A DNA stretch of 64,000 nucleotides from Heterodera schachtii (taxonomy: Eukaryota > Nematoda > Chromadorea > Rhabditida > Heteroderidae). The stretch is taken from positions 186,001 to 250,000 of the forward strand of contig SIJG01000105.1 in the NCBI GenBank assembly GCA_023374025.1. Reading direction: 5' to 3'. The notes below the pieces were generated by a model that was not told the origin of the DNA, made no database searches, and saw only the letters and a program-made list of their open reading frames with translations. The translations under genes and the position numbers were made by a program. Shown here in pieces: positions 1-13,253 of this stretch (positions are counted from its first letter, which is position 1; each line of letters begins with the position of its first letter).

Positions 1-551
1 GGTATTTATTTTGTACAACATTAAAACGAATGGTTTTTAATGTTTTGCTTATTGATTTATGCACATCCAATGGAAAGTCACATTATCGAAGAGAAAAACA
101 GAAGTAGAAAAAGGGAAGAAAGAACGAAACAATTGCGACCGAAAAGGGCACAATTGGAAAAAAAAACACTTTTAATTAAACGAAAGTGAGGAGAAAAACG
201 ATCAGACAAACACAGTGACCACTGATCAGCAGGACAGACAGAACAAATGGACAGAAACCGACTTAACTGTGAGATGATCGCAATGTTTTGTTTTGGAAAG
301 CGCTTTTTGTGGCATGAGTCAGCAGCGAAGGGATGGGAAGGGACGGCATTTTGGAGGGAGAGACAGAGGGGGGGGGGGGGGGGGGGAAAAAAAGGGCATT
401 TTGGGAAGGTGGGAGTTCAAATGGAAGAAACCATTTGGGATTATGTGTCTACACAGATGGACAACTAACAACAACAAGCAACAACCACGGTGGAGAAGTA
501 AATGGGAATGAATGGCCTCAAAGTCCGTCGCTTTTCCTTCCGCCATTGCCT
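1..551. other. Region downstream of the SH2D4-like gene, no gene seen
   Basis: No conserved coding exon is recognisable on either strand. The stretch holds AT-rich sequence, a 17-18 base G run around 369-386 and the presumed 3' untranslated region of the minus-strand SH2 gene that stops at 552. Short open frames here only read through the G run. Confidence 0.6.
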
Positions 552-3453
552 TTAAAAACTGTCATTGCCAATTTGTGGCTGTTGTCCGTCGTTGTGCGTC
601 CCTTTGAACAGTTCCGCATAGTCCGCCTGCTGTCCGTCCGTCGTCCGTTGGCCCACCGCTTCGCGTAGCAATTCGCCCCCTTTGGCAGTGATGGGCACTT
701 TTTGGTGGTGGGCGACCAAATCGACGAGGGACGCGTGCACTAACTGATTGGTACCTAAACAAAACTGATTTTAAAGAAATCGCACGAAACCAAAATAATT
801 GTGAATTTTGTTTTTAAATTCTCACCCATAAATTGATAGCCTTCGGAAATTCGTTCAATCAAAAAGTTTTTGATCGGTCCATTTTCAGTCCGATACGAAA
901 CGGTGTAGCCGAATATTCGTTCAGTGACGCGAATTAAAAATGCGCCAGACGATTTGCCAACCAAAAGACGTTCGGAATCGAGGCGGGAGATGATCCCTAG
1001 GGAACGGTTTAGCAATTAGTGCAATTAGTGCCAGTGAATTGCGCTTTCTCATACCATGGAACCAAAGAGGCGGCTTCTTTTGTCCCCATTGGCCCAACTC
1101 CGACGAACGAAACCATTGGATGATCTGAGAATGTAAGTTTGTGTCATGTGGTCTCACAAACAAAAGGTGGAGATAATTTGTGAAATTATTGTTTGATTTC
1201 GAGTAATTCTTTTCCTTTAAGTTTTCTGTTTTTTCTTGTAAAATTTCTAGGTTTAAACATTTTTCCGGAGGGAAACATGGGGGGGGAGAAGAGCTGAACC
1301 CGAAAAAGGGGGAATTTGGGTGCCCATAGAATTGAATTATTTGTGCCCCCTTACGTTTTGGCGACTCTTTGGCTTCGGCGGCCTCGGCAGTGCCCTCAGA
1401 GCCTCGCGCATTGACTGCGCCGTTCCGGCAAATTGACAGCCGTTGCGTTGGAACAGCGGCAGCAGAGAGTCGGAGGTGCGCAGACACTTCCGGTGCTGCT
1501 CCCTAAAGGGCGCAGTGGCCGAGTTGGTTGGGTTCGGCCTAGTTGGGCCTACCGCGCCTTTTGGGCAATCCGCCGGATGGACTCTTCCGCTTCCCTCGCG
1601 CGTCTCTGCTGCTCCTCCCATTGCGTCTGTTCCCTCCGCGCCTCCTCCTCCGCCTCGCGTTCCAACCTCAAAATCAACATTCACTGACATAACAGTAATT
1701 ACAGGCAAATCGAAAACCGTTCACGCTGCTCGCGCAACTGTTCGAATATTTGGGATTGGCGCTTCTCCACCTCAGAGTCGGGAATATAAGTTCGGATGGA
1801 CTGAAAAAGCAGAGAGAATCAAAAGTCATCAAAAGCAACGGTAAACAGAAAGCGAATTTTGAACACCGATTTTTAAAATTCTAATGGTAAAATTTTGTCA
1901 AAAATGAAGCGCACATTGAAAGCGAACATTTCTAACGCGAGCAAAGCATTCGCAGTGCTCACCCCAATGATTTTGCTGCTATTGTTGGCGTCGTTGCTAC
2001 TGTTCATCACCATCGTGTTGGACACCGTCCGTCTTAAAAATGCCGGCTTCTCCGGCACCGGCGGTGGCGTTGGCCGGTCGTCTGTTTGTTTTCCGTTTTT
2101 TACGTTATAATTCAAATTGTTTGGTGAACGGCCATTTGATTCAAATGGACAAAATGAATTAACATTATCTGCAAAAGGAAAAACACCAACAAATAAATCA
2201 CTGACCAAATTCACCATAGAATTCGAGCTGTTCCTCTATTCCATTGCTCAAAAAGGGCGATTGTTTGAGGCGGGGAAATGACGCAATTTGACGAATTTTG
2301 CCGTCCGTCGGCGGCCGATTTGTGGCACCAGCTGCACTGCTGGTAGTTGGCTGGACAGAAGGACCGTTGGACTCAAAATGGAGGTCAAATCGATGGTTTT
2401 CGACGACGTCATCGTAGGGAGAATGCGAATTTGGCTTAAAATTGCGATGGTTGGCAATTGCTTTGCTTCGCCATTTTCGGCACACTCGCCACCTTTGGTT
2501 CGTCTGTTGTCGTGCTGCTCTTCTCCGTGCCATTCAGTTCCATACATGCCAATTCCGCTTTCAACTCCGCTTCCTCGCGTTCCAACAAATTCGGCAAGTC
2601 GTCAGACAAACGAAGCTTTTGGATAGTCTAAATATTTCCTTTTATCAATAAGCACAAAAAAAAATGCGTGTTACTCCATTGTCGGCCTTTTGAAGTGTTT
2701 GAATTATCTAAAAAAGTAAATGCAGACAAATACTCAGGGGGTAATCCCCCCTTTGAATTTCTAAAAAATTTATGGAGGCGTATATCGGTACCACCCACCA
2801 TTAATTACTATCGGATTTCAAAAATTTGACGAAAATCCTCGAAGGGATTGTAAAATGGGAATTTTGTGCGTTTATTTGTTGATGGCCAATGAAAATGACC
2901 TGTTTCTCGGCTATTCGTCGCGCTTTCTCCTCGGACTCTTTGTCCAGAATCTGCTCGATGCTCATGTCGTTCGGATGTTCTCCCATCACCCAAACCCAAA
3001 CGTCGCCGTCTTTGCCGTTCAGCCATCTGTCAAAATTAAAAATAAGACAAAAAACAGGGAAGCAAAATGTCAAATTTATTGTCCGGTGTTCAATTCCATG
3101 CTCTTTTCTCCCATTTATTTTCAACATTTGTCCCCTCACTGCACTCGGCGAACTCCGCCGTCCTTTCCGTCGTTCTCTTGCGACCGCCTTTTGCCACCGC
3201 TTTTCCGTCCCTCGTCCTTCTCGCGCTGTTCCATCTCTGCTTCGTAAAGACGCCATTTTCGAATTTGTTCCTCCCGCATTTTAATGAATAAAATTTGCTT
3301 CTGTTCCTCGCCCAACTGTTCAAGGAGTTCGGGGTCGACATAACCCTAAGAAAATACATATATTGTCCCCAAATAGCGAAGCATTTAAAGGAGAGTAATT
3401 AATTTATTTTTTAATATTTATACCTTTTCCAGAATTTCCTGTAGCGCACTCAT
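552..3453 (-). CDS. SH2 domain-containing protein 4 (SH2D4A/B)-like adaptor, 12 exons
   Basis: Exons on the minus strand, high to low: 3453-3424, 3345-3140, 3026-2900, 2627-2493, 2434-2215, 2168-1963, 1800-1718, 1666-1553, 1502-1355, 1124-1055, 996-826, 754-552. All junctions are GT-AG, phases agree and the sum is 1713 nt (570 residues). The N-terminus carries the family block GYVDPELLEQLGEEQKQIL, then REEQIRKW, then VWVWVMGEH. A charged coiled-coil stretch follows (exons 7-8) and proline motifs PTPPPVPEKP and PRPPKPK. The C-terminal SH2 domain starts WFHGIISRLDSERLL and contains the phosphotyrosine-binding FLIRV motif (Arg) and the ending YAELF, as in vertebrate SH2D4 proteins. SH2D4 proteins are cytoplasmic adaptors binding phosphotyrosine; no enzyme activity is expected. 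The 45-60 nt introns are typical of nematodes. The ATG is chosen because it opens the conserved LQEILEKGYVDPELL start of the family. Confidence 0.88.
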
Positions 3454-6400
3454 AACATCACCAAATAAAGAATAAGCAAAAAAAAAGTTATTTTTTTAAC
3501 AATAATTTGTATGTGCTTATGCACAATGTATATGTAGACTTAAAAAAGTAAATACATTAATTATTTAAATAAAAATAAGGAAAGCCTCACACAAGCAAAA
3601 AAAAAAAAAAAAATAGATTTGCCAAAGATTTAAAAAAATATAAATTGGAAATGAATCCTCTAATGAATTGAGTATCATAATGAATATGTTTTTTTTTATA
3701 CGGTCCCAGTTGGAGCATCAACAAAAACGCTTAATTATTGTTCTCTACATCACTTTAACAGATTTTTGGGTATCGATTACATAACAGAATTCGTGAAAAC
3801 TGTGTACGATTAAGCACTTAAGATTTGTTGGGGTTTGGTCTCAAAATGTGCATGAAAAGGTGGGGAAAGTGACAGAAGAAAAAGAAGAAACGGTTGTGCA
3901 AATACTGCGACGATTGAGTGAACGAATGGACGATTAATAAGGCAAGGAATTGCAGAGGAAGTGAAAGGACAGCAAAACAAACGGAATCGAAACTGTAAAA
4001 AAGGAAAAACAAAGTGAACGAAAAGGGGGGGGGGAAGGGAGAGGGAGGGGAAATGCCGAAAAACAAAGGGAATGGAGAAAAACTGGCAAAAGAAGAAAAC
4101 AGCAACAGTTTGGGAGTTTGTGATCAGCAAAAGTACGCTTTACCTTTGTCTTTTTGTCTTTTCACAAATTTCCTCCACCCCTTTCTCTGTTCACCTCAAA
4201 ATTATTTTGAAATTCTCGAATTCTTTGCTTTTCCTCTTTCTGTTTTCAATGCTTCAACATTTCGAGTTTTGTTGGTCTGAACGTCTCCCCCCCCCCTCCC
4301 ATTTATACTTTCTTTTCTTCTTTCTTCTTCTTCACCATCAATCAACTCCATCCATCATCATTTGTCCTTCCGTCCGCCAATCCTTTCATTCATTCACTCA
4401 TTCCCGGTCAATGGAAAGCGTCGTCGTCACTTCGGTCGGCTAAAGGGGGGATCGGCCGTGGTGGTGGCGGCGGTGGGCGGATTTGGGCGTTGGATCGATT
4501 TGTGTTGTGTGTTTCCGCCCTCCAATTTATTCGACGTTCTTTCACCGACCCCTCGAGAATAAATTGGGTACTTTCGGCTTTGGGGGATAAACCATTCTTA
4601 TTATTGTGTACCTTTTAGGCTGTGATTTTGAGTTTCCCTTTATAAAATAACATAAAAAAAGAATTAAAAAAAACAAATATTTCTCGCTTATTTTTCATAT
4701 TTTTTCGCTTTCCTCTGAAAATCACAAAGTCAGGCCTATAAATATGTTAATATTATATTATATTCATTTCTTCTCCCCCCCCCCCTTCCAATAGCCTTTC
4801 GACCAATAAAACTGATAATAAACTGATCGAAGAATGAATGAATGAGTGATTAGTGCTGTCCCCGTTAATCCCTCTGCTGGTCAGTGAACGGTCGCGACAC
4901 TTTTGCTGATGGAAGCATTAGAAGACGCAGCATTTGCGGGGATAGAAGCGGCGATGGATGGGCAGGTGGGCCCATTCCGCCGACAATTCCCCCCCCCCCA
5001 TTCATTTATCCTTGGGATGGGCCTAATGTTATTTATCGTCCACTGCGAAGAGATGATGAAGGATGAGTGAATATATGGGGAGTGCGGAGAAAGTGATGAT
5101 GGACGACGGACGCCGTCAGTCAGAGCCAATGTCCCCCAGCGCCACCCCCCCCCCCCCCTCCCACCCCCCACCATTTCCCATTTCACCCCCATCAATTCAA
5201 TTCTCCGCAATATTTGCGAAAACTTTATCGGAGAATGATGGCGGTGGGGAGGGGGATTCTGTGCTTGTACATTGGCTATCATTCTTCAGCGCGATCATTC
5301 GACTGAAATCAATCCGATAATTCATTTTGTGTCGCTGCTAAACATAAAGAAAAAGAATTCCTTCTAACTGATGCGACTTCCTCTGATGACCAGCAGATGA
5401 TAACTGCTGATACTCCTAATCTTCCACCTTATCACATTTTGGAAGGCAATTTAAATTTTTAGGGCTTTGAATTTTTCTTTGGTTTTTTGGTTTTCCTTTA
5501 TAAAGTGTTATTTTGGTTTAACGCAGCCAATTTATACAATTTCTAATTCGGTTTTACTCAAACAGCAAACTGCTTGCCATCTGTATCATGAAATCCCATT
5601 TTGAATCGTTTTCTGGCAACTAATCCTTCGCCAAATTCAACCCGACGGCATGGGATACCCAAAAGCCCACTGCTCGTCCCTCCCCCGCCCCCCTTAAACA
5701 TATGCCCTCAATTTGTTGGTCCATCGGTGCAGATGTGGTCCATCAGATCAGTTTTGACTTATTGCCCAGATGGGTGCACTTGTGCTCCTTTGATCTAACT
5801 TTTGGAAATCCGACCCGCCCAAAAGCCGATCAAAAGTTTTCCTGCTCATTTAATCCGTTTGACTGCAAATATTCGCCATTGGACTCTCTCCTCAAAGCTT
5901 ATTTTATATGGCGAATGAATGTCTTTGCCTCCTCTTTGAATAAGTGCTTTTATTTGACTTTTCATTATTTGAATCTTTAAGATTCAAATTCGGACGACGA
6001 CTTTAGAAACTTCAGCAGAAGTTGCTAACTTACTTAGCATAATTAAATGAATTTAACTTGTGATGACTCACTCTTTCTCCTCTCTCTCTCTCTGACGTTT
6101 TTCGTGTCTCTCTCTACCAAAGATTCCCTTCCAATGCTTTTGCTTTGACTAACTTCTCACTTCACGCAATGCCCCTAATGTTCCCACAGATTTCCTCATT
6201 AATCTAAAATCCATTTAGTCACATTTAATGATGCAATTTGCTTTTTTTTAACGGGCCCAATTCTATACTTTTTCCAAATTCGATGGCTTCCTTCCCGTCT
6301 CTCGTCAATGCTTTCTTCCTCCAACTTTTTTTGGATGAGTGTGTATAATTTGTCGCTCTTTTCTCCCTCCTCTGCTCCTTCCTTCATCTCTTCCGTCTGT

Positions 6401-7901
6401 CGGTGGATAATTCTTCCATCCGTCCCTTTGAACACATTCATTCGTTCGTTCGTTCATTCTTCTTGGGCCCCTCCCCAATCCCTCAAAACTCCATTGTTCT
6501 TCTTTCTGTTCTCCTTCCAGCTTCACCCTCCTCTTCATCACTTTCATCCATCTCGGCGTTTCTTGAGCAAATTCTTGCGCAGTTGAGAGGGAGGAGGGAG
6601 GGAATCATCCCCCCCCCCCCCCCCTCCCCGTCCGTACTCCCCCGCTTTTCCTCTTCTCAACGATGACTCTCTCCACGGTCCTTCCGTTTTTTTTTCGACT
6701 ATTTTATTTATTTTATTTGCTTTTCTCTTCGACTAAACATTTGCTCATCTGCTACATTAAAGTTAATAAAGAAAATTTTCTTTCATTTATTTTACAAAAG
6801 AAATTATTTTAACAAATCCGTTCCACTCATCAAATATTTCCCGAGTATTAAATAAATTTAAAATTACTAACTCAATTATTTATGATTTCAGAAAGGTACT
6901 CAAAAAGTGAGTGGAGGCGGAGCGGGGAGAGGGAGGCAGCTGGGCCCAGCCCTCCACCCCCCCCCCCACCCCCACTTGACAAATTCACTAATCCACCCAT
7001 TAGTGCCATCACTCTCCGCTCTTCACCATTCACTTTGCTCCTTCCGGTCGCTTACTTTAGCTAATTTTTGGCCATTTTCCTTTCCTCTATATCCGATGCT
7101 TTTAATTTTTGCATCTTCAAAATGATTTATTTTTCTGTGGTCAACAAGCATTTGCTAAAATTGATTAGATCAAGAAAAGATCGCGTTTCTTATGGATCTT
7201 TGTTCTCCTTAAAGATTTCGATTATAACATATTTAGATACTTTTTATCCACTGGCAAGAAAAGTGAAAACTTTTGAGCAGTTGTTTGTTAATGCTTCAAG
7301 AAAAACCTTAATTCGCTTCATCGTCCCCCCCCCCCCCCCTCCAAAAATACTTTTTAAATTAAATTAGGGTTGCTCCCCGACCCCGAGCTCCCCGATCCCT
7401 GACATTTTTGGGCCTATTCCCCGCCCCGACCCCCGACATTTTGCCCCCCGAGGTGTCGGAGAGCAACCCTAAATTAAATTATTAAAAACAAATTTCATAA
7501 ATAAAAGAAGAATAATTGCATCTCATTATTCTCACCAGCAGAGAAATTGAAGCCCAACGAAAAGTGTTTTTTTTTTATTCGTAATGGAGGAATTTAAAAT
7601 GAAAAGGGAATGGAAAATGAAATGCTGATCAATTGAAAAATAGGCTTTCACTTTTGTTATTTATATTTTATATGGAAAGTCAATGGGAGATTTACCAAGA
7701 TTGTGACAAGAATCTGAATTTGTCCTGGAATATCAGTTACAATTACAAAATAATTACCTAATTGAATTTCTTTATATCCACCCCACCGATGCTCATTCCT
7801 TAAGTGTTAACCGATACATTTCATTTAAAGCATTCTTTTATAATTAATTTTCGCACATTTTTCTTTCATCCATAATATTGTGTTTTTTAGGAAAGGTAAA
7901 T
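3454..7901. other. Intergenic region between divergent SH2D4-like and mel-11 genes
   Basis: About 4.4 kb without a recognisable exon. It is AT-rich with pyrimidine-rich blocks, C runs (4986-4999, 5148-5158, 6610-6624, 6958-6967, 7326-7339) and one small inverted-repeat element at 7365-7471. It must hold the promoters of both flanking genes, which point away from each other, but no individual promoter element can be defended from sequence alone. Confidence 0.6.
7365..7471. mobile_element. 107-bp TAGGG-ended inverted-repeat element (MITE) with 8-bp target duplication
   Basis: The ends TAGGGTTGCTC and GAGCAACCCTA are perfect inverted repeats. The flanks are identical 8-mers AATTAAAT at 7357-7364 and 7472-7479. 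The interior is GC-rich with repeated CCCCGA motifs. No coding capacity. An 8-bp duplication with TA-starting ends fits non-autonomous hAT-type elements. A second, one-ended copy starts at about 10818 in a mel-11 intron. Confidence 0.8.
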
Positions 7902-10900
7902 ATGGTTCTTGACGACGATTTTATTAATATGAGCATGGAAGAGCATGCAGCGATGCTGCAAAATAAAGGACTGATTCAGCACAATGTCAGCTCAAAGCGG
8001 AAGGTATCTTTTCCAAGAAAACGCCTTAAATTTTGCAATAATAATCATTTTATTGTGTCTGAAAATAACAATTTCTCTAGGAACAGTTAAAGCGTTGGGA
8101 GACCTCTGAAATGAACCAAGTCTGTACCCGTCGACGACCCGAGCACAAGTCCAGTGTGAAATTCCAAGACCGAGATGTTTTTCTCAGCGCCTGTGTAAGC
8201 GCTGATGAAGATGAGGTGGAGGAGTTGTTGAGGAATGGCTCCGATATAAATGTGGCGGACATTGACGGAGTCACTGCACTTCACCAGGTTCGGAGCGGAA
8301 CAAATGGGCCATTAGAATTGTAATTGATGAGGCAAGCCCATTTAAAGCAGCTTTTATAGTAAAATTACTCACGATTATCCAATATAATGGTCTTTTTAAG
8401 GCAGTCATTGACAGCAACCTGAACATGGTGCGATTTTTGGTTGAACATCGCGCGGCGATCAATGCGCAGGACAACGAGGGATGGACGCCACTGCACGTGG
8501 CAGTCTGTTGCGGCAGTTTGAGCATCGTCAAATATTTATGTGAACATGTAAGTCAACAAAAGACCACGTCTTTTCAATACCGATTATTGCATTTCTTAAA
8601 TTAAAGGCATCAGACTTGAGCTGCGTGAATAGCGACAGGGAATTGCCCATCGATTTAGCCGAGAGCGATGAAATGCGCGCGTTTCTTGAGCAGGAAATGC
8701 GTCGGAAAAACGTGGACGAGCAGAAGGCGCGCGAAAAAGAATTCGCAGTGCTTTTGGAAGACTGCAACAAGTGACAGTTTTTTTTGGGGGGGGGATCCAT
8801 TTCTGAACTATTTCATATTGGCGAGAATCACTTCATAGTTATAGTATTTCTAACAGTTGGTAACCGATCAGCCTTTTTCAGATGGCTTCAGACGGGTCTT
8901 TACCTTGACAAACCGCACCCGCGGACTGGGGCAACAGCGCTTCATGTTGCAGCTTCAAAAGGCTACAACAAACTTATTGGTTGGTTGGCATTGTCATAGG
9001 GACTAAATCGAATTTAATGATATATTCTAAGTAGAGCAGGACCGGGACCAAAACGCGGACAACTGAGTACCGAAGTCCCGGTTTTGACCGGGACCAGTCC
9101 CGGTTTTCCCAGCCAAAAATTCCCGGTTTTTCAACCCGAAAAGGTCCAGGTCCCGGTTTTGCCCAAAATTCCCGGTCTCGCTCTACTCTAATATATTCCA
9201 TTATTATTTTTAGGCATGCTAATCAGGGCGGGGGCGGACGTGAACGCGCAGGACTTCGAGGGGTGGACGCCGCTGCATGCGGCGGCTCATTGGGGCGAGC
9301 GGGACGCGTGTCGAATTCTGATGGAGAATGGTGCCAACCTGGACGCTTTGACACATACAGTGCGAAAGTGGAAAATATTAAATGGATGGGGAGGGGTGGG
9401 AATAGAAGACACCTCTTTCCATGACCCTCTACAATTTATTTTCAGGGCCATACAGTTTTTTCGCTAGCGGACAAATCTATTTCGGATTATTTGGTAAACT
9501 TGCAGGAGGTTGGTTGCCCCTCGGATTGATGCAGTTTTGCACAATTTTCGCAGAATTTCAACCAACTTCGCTCCGAAGCGCTCCAACACCAACAACAGCA
9601 GCAACAGAATGGTGGCACTCATAATCAGCCTTTAAATGGAAGTGCGGTGCTGCAGGATATGGCCAATTTGACACTTGGAAAGGACAAGGAATCATCAGTG
9701 GACAGCGAAAGAGCAAGCAAAGTAAGCCGTTGGTGGTGGCACACACGTACAAGGGGTGTCTTCGCATCTTTCTGCATGAAATTGATTGTTGTGTATTGTC
9801 AGTGTAACATCCTTCCGATGAGATCGACTCTTTGTTTTCCTTGTTACAATGGCTCATTTTCCACTTCCGTTTCTTTCCTTTTCGCGTCAATTTTCATCTT
9901 TCCCTTTAGCGATCGTCCAGCGTCTACAGCAGCAGTGAGCAGGACCCTTCGACCGACCATTGTGCCAACGCCGCTTCGACCATCGCAGCGGGGCACGTCT
10001 CCCATTCGACCTCTTCCTCGCCCTCATTAGGCTCTTCCGCCTCGGACCAAATTTCCAAATCACCGGACACCAACGAAGTCGTCAATCGGTATGATAAATA
10101 ATAAATTAATAAATCATTTATTTACTCCCTCAAACAGTGAGCAGCAAAGGGGGACCACCAACTCTTCGTCCAGTCTGTACAGCAGTGACCAATGTGTGCA
10201 ACGGACTGTGCCGATCTCGGCCCACTCGTCACCTTCCGTTGCTTCTTCTCTGCTCTCTTCGTCCAATTCTGTCAATTCAAATAGCAATTTCAATGAGCAG
10301 CAACAATCGTCGTCGCCCGCTTCGCTAATTTCTTCTTCGATTGGACTGCAAACGTCGAAATCGGCCGTTTTAAAAGCTGCCGAAACCATCCAGGTCTTAC
10401 AATTGTTTTTACTCGCAATTATTGCTTTAAACCAACACATTGTCAGAGACTGCGCCAACAATTGCCCCAGGATCGACCCAAATCTCAATCCGTTGACTAT
10501 GGAAAGTCCCCATCTCCTCTGGACCCTAATCCGCGTTTGAAATCGCCTCCTGGCACTGCACCGCTTGCGCAGTCAGCGCGTAATTTTTGGAACTCCGTCC
10601 ATTCTAATTCTTCTTCACCGGCCAATAACATTCCGCAACATCCGATTGGCACCACTCCGCTGCATCAACAACAATTTAACCGATTTAGGCAGCGCTTTCA
10701 GCAACAGCAATCTTCTATCGACTCGCTATCCTCGACTGCATCGAGTAATTGCTGATTTTCAGGCCCGACTTTCGGCGGGGGGGGGGCTGGGGGATAACCA
10801 CATTGACAATTTGAATTAGGGTTGCTCCCCGACCCCTCGGGGGGGGGGCAAAATGTCGGGGACCTCGGGGGCGACATGTTGGGGGTCGGGGGGGGGGGAG

Positions 10901-12791
10901 CTCAGGGTCCGGGACCCCGATCGGGGAATGACCAAATTTTATTTTAACCCAAACCAATTTTTCTTTTTAAATGCTCGTAAATCTTCCTTTTTTCATTTTA
11001 ATCATCTGATTTCGTTAGCGCCAGTAAGAGTGAGTCAAAGCTGGCCTTTAAACCAGTGCTTCCAATTTGTTCTTATTTTTAAGAATGCTCTGATTTTGGC
11101 GTAGCGACTAAAATTATTATACTTAAAGTTTTGAAATTTTATATAATGTCACTATTTTTCAAGAAATTTTAAGATCTGTCGCAAAATTTTTTTGATCTTT
11201 TGATCCCGAATTTACTGAAATTTATATTTTGCATTTCCCACCCCAAAATTACCCAAATTGATAGTAGGAGACTAAAAATATAAAATTTGATCGAATAAAT
11301 TGTAAAAATAACTGATTAGAAACATGTTGCAAAATGTTCATATTTTTAATACTAAAATCTTATTTTTTTTTTGGGCTTGGTGTTAATATTTTAAAAAATT
11401 TTCGATGGAAGCCCTGGTTTAAAAATTGAATGCTAAATTGTCCATAAATCGTAGGTTTTAAATTTAATGTTTTACATTAATAATATTATTTGTGAAAAGT
11501 AGAATATAATATTCCTTTCATTAAGGTGACCAATCATCCAAGGAATCGGCAAAATATCCTCAATCGCCCACCATTAACCCCAGTCGGCTTCACCACCGTC
11601 GTCAGCAGCACCAAATGCAATTGCACTCCCAGCAAAAGGGCGAAAGGGGTCACACTGTCAACAGCAAAGCCCACACAGCGAACAATAAGGACGCCACCAT
11701 GGCTATGACGTTTATGCTTGGGAAGGACAACGGCATTGGCATTGTTGGTGTCTCTTCTGCGAATGCCGGAACCTCGCTGCCCATTGCTAACAATGCCATC
11801 GCTACTTCGGCGTCTGAGTCGGCGAGTTGTTCCTCCGTGACGCCTTCACCATCGCCTTCACCGATTGTTGCCTTCAATGCTACCAACGACGCTCTCAATT
11901 CATCATCACCTTTCGTAACTCTCCGTAAACAGCCGTAAGGGGGGGGGGAGCGAAATAGGCACTTGACTTAATAATTTCTTTTTTTAGGTTTATCGGAATA
12001 AAGCTAGTTTTGGTGATAATTTAATTGTTGTAGGCAATGTCAGCAGTCGACGCCACCGACTCAGCCAATTTCGAGTAGGGAAAGTGAAGCGGAGCGTAAG
12101 GCCAAGTCGCGTCTGAAGCGTTCCACCCGACGTTCTACGCAGGTGTACTTCCTACCTTACCTACTTACTTATATTAAAGCTCTTCTTATTTGATTTAGGG
12201 TGTTACTTTGGAACAATTGGGCGAGGTGAATATGCGAAATCATTCGCCAAAACACCACGGACGAGCGGAGATTGGCAAGGAACAGAAGCAAAGGATGGCA
12301 ATTGGACATGACGGCAGCTGCGAATTGGTCAGTTGAATCATCTTTTCTTTTTCATGAAGCATTTTCAAGCAAATGCCGGCTTCTCCCTGTTCGTCAACGT
12401 CGTCGTCCTCCGCCTATCTAACGGCCGCCTCTCACCGAGCCGTTGACCAACACAATCCCAAAGTCGAACGCGTCAAGGAGAATTACAACAGCACTAAAAA
12501 TGAAGCTACTCCATCGCCCTCTTCTACCGCTTCACTGATTGACGAATTGGAAAAGTACAAAGAATTGTACGAGTTGGAACGGAGTGAAAGCGAAAGACTG
12601 CGGACTGAACGGCGAATGTTTGAACGACGTATTTCGGCGTTGGAATACGAATTGGAGGTGAGCTTTAGTGATTTAGAGTAATTAATAATGAAAAATGAAT
12701 TCAGAAGAGCAGGCAATTGCAGACGGACAATGAGAAGTTGAAGGACGAGAACATTGCGTTGGTCCGAGTTTTGGCAAAACTTTCGAAATAA
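7902..12791 (+). CDS. mel-11: Myosin phosphatase targeting subunit (MYPT, PPP1R12 family), 16 exons
   Basis: Exons: 7902-8003, 8081-8287, 8401-8547, 8607-8770, 8882-8979, 9214-9359, 9446-9508, 9554-9721, 9910-10088, 10138-10393, 10447-10744, 11526-11934, 12034-12142, 12199-12327, 12370-12657, 12705-12791. Total 2850 nt, 949 residues, all phases consistent. Order of parts: EQLKRWE helix, PP1-docking SVKF motif just before the ankyrin repeats, ankyrin repeats (NVADIDGVTALHQ, NAQDNEGWTPLHVA, TGATALHVAASKGY, NAQDFEGWTPLHAAAHWG), a long Ser/Gln-rich linker, the inhibitory Rho-kinase site context RRSTQGVTL split over exons 13-14, and a C-terminal coiled coil ending LKDENIALVRVLAKLSK. Known role of the family: binds PP1 catalytic subunit and directs it to myosin light chain, relaxing actomyosin; phosphorylation of the RRSTQGVTL threonine inhibits it. 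An acceptor at 7890 just before the ATG may receive a 5' UTR exon or spliced leader. AATAAA lies at 12993. Confidence 0.95.
9031..9186. mobile_element. 156-bp inverted-repeat element in mel-11 intron 5
   Basis: The ends GTAGAGCAGGACCGGGA and TCCCGGTCTCGCTCTAC are near-perfect inverted repeats. The interior repeats CCCGGTTTT five or so times. The 5-bp sequence TCTAA directly abuts both ends (9026-9030 and 9187-9191), which may be a target duplication. No coding capacity. It fills most of intron 5 (8980-9213), leaving splice sites intact. Confidence 0.75.
10818..10925. mobile_element. Degenerate, one-ended copy of the AGGGTTGCTC element in mel-11 intron 11
   Basis: The left end AGGGTTGCTCCCCGACCCC matches the element at 7365, and the interior holds the same CCCCGA and GTCGGGG motifs. 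The right terminus and target duplication are not visible; the copy fades out near 10925. It lies in the 781-bp intron 10745-11525, the longest of the gene. Confidence 0.6.
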
Positions 12792-13253
12792 TCTCCGGGT
12801 CTCCTTTTACCCTGCAAAACCCCAAATATGTGATGCACTTATGAATTCGAAGACCATTTTTTCTCTTAACCAAATGTCTTCCTTTTTAATGTCAGTAGTC
12901 AGTCCGTCTTCCAAAAGTCCCTAATTTTCAAGCACAAATTAACTCACTCTCCTCCAAATTCACTGCTGCTAATTTTGTTTATTATTGGACTTAATAAAGT
13001 TGATTTTTTATATTATTAGGGAATTAAGCTGGGTATTATTTCCCTTTTCAAATGTTTCGATTAGATAGGCTATCTATTATGCCAAAGGCGTGGTCATTAG
13101 TCAAAAATGTGACACGGAGAAATAATTTATTATAGCGACCATTTAAAAACATCACAGTTAAATGGGAGTGTCCATATTAAAAATCACTTCTTCAAGAGCG
13201 TCTTTTCCACCTTAAACGCAATCTTACAAATTGTTTCAATTGTTTTATTGCAT
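12792..13253. other. Intergenic gap between convergent mel-11 and COG6
   Basis: About 460 bp between two stop codons facing each other. AATAAA at 12993 serves mel-11. On the minus strand an AATAAA lies just after the COG6 stop (about 13246). No exon is seen. Confidence 0.7.

Noticed and set aside
1508..1560. tRNA-like 5' half (GCAGTGGCCGAGTTGGTT)
   Set aside because: No T-arm or box B and no acceptor stem; the stretch is the 50-nt intron 8 of the SH2D4-like gene on the other strand.
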